The notes under the pieces are model-generated. The model was not told where the DNA came from. It made no database searches and saw only the letters and a program-made list of their open reading frames with translations. This document shows positions 56,481-64,000 of a DNA stretch of 64,000 bases, piece by piece. The stretch's first letter is position 1; each line of letters begins with the position of its first letter. The stretch is from Otatea glauca (lineage: Eukaryota; Streptophyta; Magnoliopsida; Poales; Poaceae): NCBI GenBank assembly GCA_036346275.1, contig CM070730.1, forward strand, positions 9,486,309 through 9,550,308, read 5' to 3'. The position numbers were made by a program, and so were the translations under genes.

Positions 56481-58770
56481 CTACTCTCCTCTCCCAGCAA
56501 AATTGCCAAAAGGGACACTTTCTATGTGCCCTCTCCACGTTCTCTGTGCGGTACAAATTATCCGACCGACGGGTATGATGCGATGGTCATTGTTCATCCT
56601 TTCATACTTCTCCATTAATTGTGAGAACGTTGGACCAAACCTTTTCGCGGGCCGTCTAGATGGAGATTTCTCTGCTTTGTACCATTTACCCACCTGGGGA
56701 TTCCCCTTGGGTTTGATGGTCCTTGAATTTTTTCCTTCTCGATCGGCTTCTATTTGTAAGGAACCGATGGTAATTTTCAATGTCTGGCCGCCGTCCGAGC
56801 TTGATTGTATGTCGACTTGTCGATCTTTTTTCTGCTCGTCTTGCATCGGCTCTTTTCCTTTAGCCGAGCAATGTACCATATTGATAGGAAACGGATCGAC
56901 ATCTACCTGCATGGTCGGCTCATCGGCAAACTTCAACCGACCATCTTCAATAGCAGACTGGATCTGTTGACGGAAGATATTGCAGTCATTAATGTTATGT
57001 GAATAAGAATGATGCCACTTGCAATACCTGCGTTTTTTGATCTCATCGGGCGACGGTATCACATGTCCCTCCGGCAATCGTATTATCTTTTCTTGCAGAA
57101 GTAAATCAAAAATACGACCGCACTTGGAAACATCGAAAGAGTATTTGACCTCCGATTTGTTCCTAGTCGGCTTAAGCCAAGAACAGACTAAGGATTTCTT
57201 GGATCCTTTTACCCATTCGGCTATGTTTATTTCTACTTCCTCGTCTTCCGACGAATCACTAGGACAATATTCAACCATATTGACCTTAGCCTTATCCTTT
57301 TCTTTGTTGTTACTATTTTTAAATCTACCATTAAACACCTTATTGTCAGTGAATCGGCTTTCTTGAGCCGATACGCGATGCAATAAGTGGCTAAATCGAT
57401 GAATTCTCGCTCGCGAATTTCTCCCTAAGAGGAGGGATCAAACCTTGAAATGCTAAATCGGCGAGTTGATTGTCGTGTAACGTAACGCTAAAACACCGAT
57501 TCCCGATTTCTCTAAACCTTTTGATGTAATCATTACGATTCTCCAAACTTTTGGCGACGTAACTCGAGATATGAAATTCTTAACTCTAAAGCGCCCAAAA
57601 GAAGTATTCATGGAATCGGCTTTCCACATCGTTCCATAAATGGACCGAATTCGGAGGCAAACAAGTGAACCAAGTAAATGCTGCCCCAGATAAAGATAAC
57701 GGAAATAACCTAATTTTTAACCCATCGGATTGGGCCGCTTCACGCATTGTGCGATAAAGCGCCCAACATGCTCCGGTAGTGATAGAATCATCCCCGAGAA
57801 TTTGGCAAAGTCAGGGACTCAAATTATGAGGTAAGGCATGCGATCTATGTAATCGGGTACGACTTTCTATAGCCGATCACTTTTCCTTTTGGTTGTATGC
57901 CAAATCGATCCTCAAAGCGATGCAGATCGATCGGTCTAATTGGCATTATCGGTCCACCGCACAAAGAGGCCCTTGATAATGTCGATCATAATCAGCATCC
58001 CGCCCCGAGTGCAAGCTCGGGTTGCCAATTATGCGTGCGTCGGCATTCGATTATCTTGATCGTGCGATTATGCCTAATTTGTGGTTCCGGCACCAGGATA
58101 AATGGTTCTGAGTACGTTACTACTCTGTGTGGACCCGGGTTTCTAAGCAGGGTAGGCTCTTGGGGATATCTCTCAGAGCCAATCGGCTATGAAACCGATT
58201 GGGGAAAAGCGTAAAAGGAGCCGCGGTGGTAGATTGATGGATGGATCATACTTAGCGGCGTCGGTATAGGCGTGGTAATGGCTCACCCCACTTGACCGAG
58301 GATCCCTAGGCAATATGACCGTAGGCTGTGTGGGCATCATCGCGGGAGGTGAGGTCATAGCCGATGGTTTAGGATCGGCTGGTGTGCTCTGCGTGTTTTG
58401 TGATCTTGAAAAACAGGATAATTTGGCGAGCTTGTAGTGGGTCATGCGATCTTCCGACGCGAGGCTAACTCTGGGCTATAGATTTAACGCTATTTGCTAT
58501 CATCGGCTTAAGAGTCGTTACGAGCCGATGATTGGTTTATTAAAGCATTGTGCATGATTGGTTAATCATAGCCGATAATTCGGCTGGCGGGTAGATATCG
58601 ACTTACCGCTTCTGCTGCACTGTGTCTCCTGTGGTATTGACCGTCGGCAGGCGGATTTACGTAACGCCACGTCTAGTCTTTTGGTAGCAATTTAGCATCA
58701 TCTCTTCTAACGCGGCTTTCCGATCTTCAATCTCTTGGCGTTGTTTGCGGTTAAATCGTCCATTGTTGGG
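56481..58770 (-). pseudogene. Element 2 gag and protease-leading region (frameshifted)
   Basis: Near 58770-58680 the N-terminus reads SIPPSISTRSYNRPNNGRF and NRKQRQEIEDRKAALEEMM. From 57800 to 57400 come fragments of the gag core. The frame 57383-56481 is open for 300 residues and holds the single zinc-knuckle-like RYCKWHHSYSHNINDCNIFR, QQIQSAIEDGRLKF and KRFGPTFSQLMEKYERM. The protease lies within 56470-55400 in pieces. Confidence 0.8.
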
Positions 58771-58827
58771 ACGATTATAGCTTCGTGTTGAGATCGACGG
58801 CGGAATCGACTTCCGAGCGTAGACATT

Positions 58828-58844
58828 GTCCCACCAGCGTGCCA
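58828..58844 (-). other. Primer-binding site of element 2
   Basis: The minus strand reads TGGCACGCTGGTGGGAC six bases inside the 5' LTR. The TGG start and position fit a tRNA-primed site. Confidence 0.65.
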
Positions 58845-58850
58845 AGAGTG

Positions 58851-59494
58851 TGTTGGCGTAAAAACTTGATGTAGGGTTTTGACAAGAAGACACCGCATTT
58901 AACACCGGGTTGAGCGTGCGGTCGATTTGACTCAGAATCGACAAGGTAAAAACTAAAATTCAAACAAAGCCGATCGTTAAGATCAATCGGCTTAAACTCG
59001 ATCGACTTAAAGCCGATCAAGATCAAGGATAAATCTAACTAGCCGATTAAGGCTAATCAGAGGATAAAGGCAGATCAATTCTGAAGAAGGCGATGCGCAA
59101 CAAAATCAGAATAAACCAAACCTGGGGTGTAACTGAGGATGATCAACAATCGCGATGCGCAACTTTATTGATCAAAATCGATTACAAATGCTAAATTACA
59201 AGAACTACTCCTAGTCGACAGGAAAAGTAGATGAAAAGTAAAAGCTAGTTGATTGTGTTGTGTTGATGATCTCTCGCAACTTGCTTTGGCTCTTCTTTTA
59301 TACCCTTCGGCCGATCGTGTCCTACTACAACACGCTTCAGAGTCCGTATCTGCGTCGGCCTTATCTTGGACGATTGTTTCCTTAAAAACCTTGCAGTTAC
59401 CAAATATCTTGGATTCTTTTCAATCCTTAATTTGTTTCCATACCTTTGATTTTATTGCCTGATTTGGATATATTGCCGAATTTTGGTGCAAACA
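58851..59494 (-). repeat. 5' LTR of element 2 (right end)
   Basis: 644 bp, the counterpart of 47997-48644. It carries the promoter for the minus-strand transcript. Confidence 0.93.
59295..59302 (-). promoter_or_regulatory. TATA box in the 5' LTR of element 2
   Basis: TATAAAAG on the minus strand, about 195 bases from the upstream LTR edge and conserved in the other LTR at 48445-48452. Its sequence and placement in the LTR fit the retrotransposon promoter (inference). Confidence 0.6.
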
Positions 59495-59499
59495 GCAGA

Positions 59500-60370
59500 G
59501 AAGATATGATTTATGTCTCTCATACCAAACTCTTGGGGCCTACTTAAGTCCATATAAATCTTTGAAAAGCTTAAAGACATGGTTTGGGTATTTGAAGTTC
59601 TCGAATCCTGGAGCCTATCTGACATACACCTCTTCCTCAATATATCTATTGAGGAATGCACTCTTGACATCCATTTGAAAAAGCTTGAAGCCTTTGGATG
59701 CCAAAAATGAAAGTAGGATTATAGCCTCTAGTCTAGCTACAGGGGCAAAGGTCTCCTCGAAGTCAAAACCGTCGACCTGAGAAAAGCCCTATGCAACTAG
59801 TCCAGCCTTGTTTCTTATGACAACCCCGTCCTCATTCTGCTTATTATTGAACACCCACTTGGTTCCAATGATATTATGACCAGATGGGGGCTCAACAAGC
59901 TGCCAAACCTTGTTCCTCTCGAAGTTCTCAAGTTACTCAAACATAGCATTAATCCATGATTCATCGGATAATGCATGAGAAACATCCTTCGGTTCAAAGG
60001 AGGCAACAAAGGCTGAGTGAAGGTAGAAACTGGACAAATCTGATTTTGGGCGTGTGACACGCTCAAACAGATCGCCAATGATCTGATCAGGTGGATGATG
60101 TCTTTGAATATAGCGGGGAGGTCCAGAAGTAGAAGTGGCCTCTACCTCATGCACAGAAGAGGCAAGAACAGAGCCACTCGCCGAAGGAGAGTCTGAGGGT
60201 AAGAGCTGATCTCCTTGAGGTGCAGAAATGGAAACTGATGGCACCTCAAGTGTAGAGGGGACTAGATCAGGTGGAACACCATCATCACTAACATCCTCAT
60301 CCTCTACAAAGATGGTCTCAGAGAGGGAAGAAGAGCCTGAAATATCAGGTCTAGCTCCTAGGCTAGCCTC
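59500..60370 (-). pseudogene. Copia RT N-terminal part and linker
   Basis: The linker is Ser/Glu-rich (60350-60030). The RT begins with GTRFGSLLSPHLVII-type and NNKQNEDGVVIRNKAGLVA text. It continues through the fragments DFEETFAPVARLEAI, FQMDVKSAFLNRYIEEEVYV and LKQAPRVWYE near 59700-59540. Stops and shifts are frequent. It is cut at 59499 by the insertion of element 2. Confidence 0.75.
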
Positions 60371-61254
60371 ATCAAAGTCACCTCACAGGTCTCTATAATC
60401 CTATTCGCATCACAACTCCAGACCCTATAGCTACGTGAAGAAGTTGAGTAACCCAAAAAAATACCATTAGAGGAGCGAGAGTCAAACTTATCTAGGTTAC
60501 TAGATTTCAAGATGAAACACTTGCAACCAAACACACGAAAATGAGAAACACCGGGCTTTCGCCCATACCTCAACTCGTAAGAAGTGCGGTGCAAATGTGC
60601 TCTCAAGAATACTCGATTAGACACATGGCAAGCAGTAACTATAGCCTCAGACTAAAACTTTCTAAGAGTATTGTACTCGTCTAGCATTGTCCTGACCATT
60701 TCGACCAAGGTCCTGTTTTTCCTTTCCACTACGCCATTTTGCTGAGGGACGTATGGAGAATAAAACTGATACTCTAGACCTAATTCTTCACAGAAGATCT
60801 CAAAGTAGGAGTTCTTAAACTCTGTGCCATTGTCACTGCGTATAGCTCGTAAGGTACCTGGGAGCTCAATAGATAACCTACTGATCAAACCCCTGAAATG
60901 GGTAAAAGACTCATCCTTCGAGGTCATGAAAAACACCCAAGAATACCTCGAAAAATCATCGACAATGATAAGGATATACCACTTTCTACCTGCTGACTGC
61001 ACTCGAGCTGGACCAATAGTGTTCATATGTAAAAGTTGTCCTGGTGTATCAGTCATCACAACAGTGACTGGAGGATGAGAGGCAGCAAGCATCTTGCCAT
61101 ATCGGCAAGAAGAGCAAACTAAATCTCTGACCATCTTGAGTTTAGGCAAACCACGAATGAGACCATGATTGCTAACTCGAGTTAAATGGTCGAAGCCAAT
61201 GTGACCTAATCTCCTATGCCAGAAGGATAGATCATGGGACTCCGAAGCAATCAA
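60358..61254 (-). pseudogene. Copia integrase
   Basis: The open frame 61254-60652 has the pre-integrase HRRLGHIGFDHL and CSSCRYGKM, then IVDDFSRYSWVFFMTSKDES, LRAIRSDNGTEFKNSYFEIF and YVPQQNGVVERKNRTLVEM, so all three catalytic acidic residues are present. The frame 60624-60358 carries the C-terminal HFRVFGCKCFILKSSNLDKF and GIFLGYSTSSRSYRV. A stop near 60651 separates the two. Confidence 0.85.
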
Positions 61255-61328
61255 ACAGCGAAGAGAGTCTCCAGAAAAAGCAGAAAAATCAGCACGAAAA
61301 ACTCTCCCAAATTTAGAAATCCCGCAAA

Positions 61329-61679
61329 TTAACCCCCTGATGAATCGAGGATCCTACAGGCACTACTCTTGAAGCTTACCTCAAAAGAGTCATCGATAAG
61401 CTGAGAAACAGAAAGTAGATTGTATTGCAGCTTACTCACTAAGGCAACATTCTTAAGAATAAAATTGTCATTAATGCAGATAGTATCTTTGGCAATGACT
61501 CTACCTGAAGAAGCATCCCCAAAGGTGATCAACTCATCGCCAGGGGCTCGGAGTAGGGAAGAGAACCACCTTGAGTCTCCGATCATATGACGAGAATAAC
61601 TGGAGTCAACAATCCAATCCTCTCCCTTCCCCATCCTACGGACCTCGTTCAAGTCGCTGATGCCATTGGCGTCCACCAT
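61329..61679 (-). pseudogene. Copia aspartic protease
   Basis: EDWIVDSSYSRHMIGDSRWF aligns with the usual WIVDSGCSRHMTG of this family. The Gly after DS is Ser and the Cys is Tyr, so the catalytic loop DSG is altered to DSS and activity is doubtful. It is followed by LITFGDASSGRVIAKDTI and LKNVALVSKLQYNLLSVSQL. Confidence 0.82.
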
Positions 61680-62283
61680 GAAGTATATCCTGGTGAAGTC
61701 ATCGCTGCCTTTGGTCTTCTCTTGCGGATCATCCTCGCCCTCATCGCTCTAAGTCTCTGTGTCGGAGAGGTTGATATCATCGAGTGCGGAGAGGACGCGA
61801 TGGAAGAGCTTCTTGTTCTTCGAGAAGTTGCGGTACTTTTTCTCACGCGCCGGGTCATGAGCTGGAGGCTTCTTGTTGCGGTTCTTGTCGATGTAGTCGT
61901 TATTTGCCGAACCGCCAGAGTTGATCTTGCCCTTCTCCAGCTTGGGGCAGTTCGTTCAAATGTTGTTAGGGCCACCACACTCGAAGCAGGTGATCGTGCC
62001 ACCTCTCTTCCTCTCCCTCACTCTCTTGTATGCATTAGAGAATTTTTGAGCCAAAAGAGCAAGCTTATTTTCTAATTTTTTTTCCAATTGGTTATCGCTT
62101 AGCTCACAAAGGGTGGAGAGGGAAAAACCAAAAGAAGAATCCAAAGTGGATCTAGTGGGATCGGTGACCAAAGCCATCGACTGAGATTTCGTCTTACGAG
62201 AGACGACATCGATTTTCTGAGTCTTGAGATGGGAATAAAGCCTGTCAAGAGTCACCTGGCTCTTCAACCAGGCGCCCGGCACC

Positions 62284-62781
62284 TTCTGATCATGGCACCA
62301 GTTGCGGAGCGCCCTCCACTCCAACTTCCAGAGCTGCTACGAGCGGCCTAGACGGGAGAGGGACCTGGACCGTGTTATCCAGGGAAAGGGAGAGCATCTG
62401 CGAGAATTCGTGCGCCGGTTTACCCGCGCGCGGAACTCGATCCCCAACATCTCTGATGAAACCGTCATCAAGGCTTTTAAGTTCGGCGTTCGAGACAGAC
62501 GCCTCACGGAGGACCTCAAGATCGCTACGAGGCTCACCGTCAACAAACTATTCCGCATGGCGGAGCGATATGCGGACGCGGACAATGCTGTCCGCTGGAA
62601 GCATGACTACGACCGAGGCAAGCTCGGCCTCGCCTTCGGCGAGGTGGGGCCGTCCGATGTTAAGGAAGGGGACCCGGCCCCGCGCGACAAAAGGCGAGGG
62701 AAAGACCGCGGCGGCGAGGGTGGCCAGCTCCGCGTAGTCGCCACGGTCGACAACAAGCGCGAGGGGGCGGAAGCCCGCTAG
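62284..62781 (+). CDS. Gag core of the truncated gypsy copy (5' partial)
   Basis: The frame reads LRSALHSNFQSCYERPRRER, RVIQGKGEHLREFVRRFTRA, ISDETVIKAFKFGVRDRRLT and LFRMAERYADADNAVRWKHD, ending at a stop at 62779-62781. This is the conserved retrotransposon gag region. A stop at about 62280 separates it from the few upstream gag codons that remain. Confidence 0.8.
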
Positions 62782-63008
62782 CCCGACCACCGGGGCCCCG
62801 CCTCTGCGAAACGATCGCGCCACAACAGCGCGGGCGGCCCCGCAGGCGGGGGCCGGGAACCTCCACATGAACGTCCGAGCACAGGGCAACGAGCGGCCCG
62901 GCCGACGCTAACAAATTTTGCCCGTTCCACAAGATCCACGGCCATGATCTGCGGGGCTGCCGGACGTGGCTGTTCAAGCTGGACGCCTTTTATAAGGGGA
63001 CTGGAGAG

Positions 63009-63893
63009 ATGCCCACGCTCCCAAAGGGCGATGAACGGCCCGGAGGGGCCAACGCCGATCAGGCTCAAGCAGGCCCCTACCTGGAGTTCCAGCAGGGCGA
63101 CCGTCGTGTGGATGTGATCTTCGGCGGTTCTTCAACATACCGATCCCGACGCGAGCTGAAGGACACCGCGCGTGCCGTCTATCAAGCCACCGCCGGGAAG
63201 TCCGCCGACCAACCCTGCAGGTGGGATGGCGTCCCCATCACCTTTTCTCGGGACGACGCCCCCCCGGGGATGTCCCGAGACTTCAAAACTGCTCTAGTCA
63301 TCGCTCCGACCATAAGCAACACTGTCGTTTGCTGGGTCATGGTCGACGGGGGCAGTTCCCTCAACCTGCTCCTGGCAAGCGCCTTGGACCGGATGCAAAT
63401 ACCCCGGTCGAAGATCAAGAACATAGCGATCCCCTTTTTCGCATCGTCGGCCGGGAGTTCGACCACCCGCGCGGGCAAGTGGTCCTCCCGTCACCTTGGC
63501 GATTCTGTAAACTTCCGCACCGAGCTGATTACCTTTGAAGTCGTGGACGGCGACCTCCCCTACAACGCCATCCTCGGGCGCCCCGCCCTGATTAAATTCA
63601 TGGCCGCGAATCACTACGGGCATCGGTGCATGAAGCTCCCGGGGCCAGGCGGCGTCATAACGGTCCGCGGCGACCTGAAGGCAGCACACGGCTGCGAGGA
63701 AAAGGACCTGAAGGCAGCACACGGCTGCGAGGAAAGGCCCAGCATCGGCGGCATATTGCCCCAGCCAGTCCCGAGGTCACCGAAGGGCACCGTGGAAGGC
63801 GACCGTCACCGAACGGCCCGACCAAGGCCGTGCAGCTCGAAGAAGGAAACTTGGACAAATGCGTCTGCATTTCCGCCCAGCTCGATCCCAAAT
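63009..63893 (+). CDS. Retropepsin-like protease region of the truncated gypsy copy
   Basis: An open frame with DVIFGGSSTYRSRRELKD, PCRWDGVPITFSRDDAPPGM and VMVDGGSSLNLLLASALDRM, where Asp-Gly of the aspartic protease active site is present (DGG rather than DSG/DTG, as usual in Tat elements). It continues with ITFEVVDGDLPYNAILGRPA and NHYGHRCMKLPGPGGVITVR. After about 63740 the frame drifts into the RT leader. A 33-bp in-frame duplication follows the domain. Confidence 0.78.
63675..63740 (+). repeat. 33-bp in-frame tandem duplication
   Basis: GACCTGAAGGCAGCACACGG plus the following 13 bases occur twice in a row, encoding DLKAAHGCEEK then DLKAAHGCEER. Element 1 has a single related copy near 12150. 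Confidence 0.85.
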
Positions 63894-64000
63894 AGGAAGG
63901 CGAGCTCGTCACCTTCCTCCGAGATAACAAAGGCATTTTTGCATGGGAACCGGCGGACATGCCAGGGGTCCCACGGGAGGTGATCGAGCACAGACTGCAA

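Larger units (their letters stand above)
47997..59494 (-). mobile_element. Element 2: Ty3/gypsy LTR retrotransposon (Tat-like), inserted in the copia element
   Basis: The LTRs lie at 58851-59494 (5' on this strand) and 47997-48644 (3'), TGTT...AACA. The target duplication GCAGA is at 47992-47996 and 59495-59499. The primer-binding site is at 58828-58844, the polypurine tract at 48645-48660. On the minus strand the order is gag, RT, RNase H, a second RNase H and integrase, so it is gypsy and Tat-like. It carries a plus-strand plant-mobile-domain ORF between integrase and the 3' LTR. LTRs are nearly identical over most of their length, but pol has many frameshifts. Confidence 0.93.
59495..62260 (-). 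mobile_element. Truncated Ty1/copia element, 5' piece (gag end, protease, integrase, RT start)
   Basis: In minus-strand order: a gag tail with LDRLYSHLKTQKIDVVSRKT and a partial zinc knuckle CFECGGPN (62250-61960), protease (61679-61329), integrase (61254-60652), a linker, and the RT N-terminus (59940-59500). Integrase before RT defines copia; the long gag and acidic linker suggest the SIRE/Maximus type. No LTR is present at either end. It joins element-1-like gag at about 62255. Element 2 separates it from 47535-47996. Confidence 0.88.
62253..64000 (+). mobile_element. Truncated relative of element 1 (Ty3/gypsy, Tat-like), running off the window
   Basis: From CACCTGGCTCTTCAACCAG the sequence follows element 1 from about 10738 onward: gag core, the spacer, protease and the start of RT. 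It is less damaged than element 1 in the protease. It lacks LTR, primer site and the first ~1 kb of gag, so it was cut at its left end where it meets the copia fragment. The right end is outside the window. Confidence 0.88.

Noticed and set aside
1..64000. CRISPR arrays, bacterial operons, ribosome-binding sites, rRNA and tRNA genes
   Set aside because: No regularly spaced short repeats with unique spacers, no Shine-Dalgarno-led operons and no cloverleaf candidates were found by eye; the content is plant nuclear. Short tRNA genes could still be missed without a covariance search.

Overview
This window is nuclear DNA of a flowering plant, almost certainly a grass. Its host genes have many short exons with GT-AG introns, GC-rich first exons and AT-rich introns. 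The space between and inside them is filled with nested plant transposons: Ty3/gypsy, Ty1/copia, L1-type LINEs, Stowaway MITEs and hAT-like elements. A scrap of chloroplast DNA carrying psbH and psbN pieces is also present. No bacterial or viral gene organisation is seen.

Host genes, left to right. (1) 2-2947 (+) is the 3' part of a RSM22/METTL17 mitochondrial ribosome-assembly methyltransferase-like gene. (2) 4567-6853 (-) is a complete five-exon gene for a 283-residue helical-repeat protein that looks like the plant CDC14/SIN-component family. (3) 7686-8060 and 21865-22532 (-) are two halves of one decayed F-box gene, pushed apart by a roughly 13 kb nested insertion. (4) 23564-28702 (+) is a complete five-exon ZNHIT2-type HIT zinc-finger gene with a LINE fragment in intron 2. 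(5) 30985-42198 (+) is a complete four-exon FAF2/PUX10-type UBX-domain gene, whose 8.8 kb first intron holds an L1 LINE nested in a Stowaway element. A third fragment of the same F-box family lies at 47413-47535.

Mobile DNA. Element 1 (8706-21139, +) is a full-structure Ty3/gypsy Tat-lineage retrotransposon with two ~1 kb LTRs, a CCTAG target duplication, a decayed gag-pol, a 435-bp tandem repeat and an antisense ORF of the 'putative gypsy type transposon' family. It sits inside an AT-rich repeat, which itself sits inside the F-box gene. From 43.1 kb the window is almost entirely transposon: hAT-like elements (one of 2957 bp with a perfect 8-bp duplication), the plastid insertion, and a truncated Ty1/copia element (-, in two pieces at 47535-47996 and 59495-62260). 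The copia element is split by element 2 (47997-59494, -), a second Tat-like gypsy element with ~645-bp LTRs and a GCAGA duplication. Element 2 carries an antisense plant-mobile-domain ORF. The last 1.75 kb (62253-64000) is a truncated relative of element 1 fused to the copia fragment.

The most interesting features are the two gypsy elements that each carry an unrelated antisense gene between integrase and the 3' LTR, and the layered history that can be read from target duplications. The host genes encode conserved housekeeping functions (mitochondrial translation, RNP assembly, CDC48-dependent protein quality control). Nothing suggests that they work together; they are simply neighbours.
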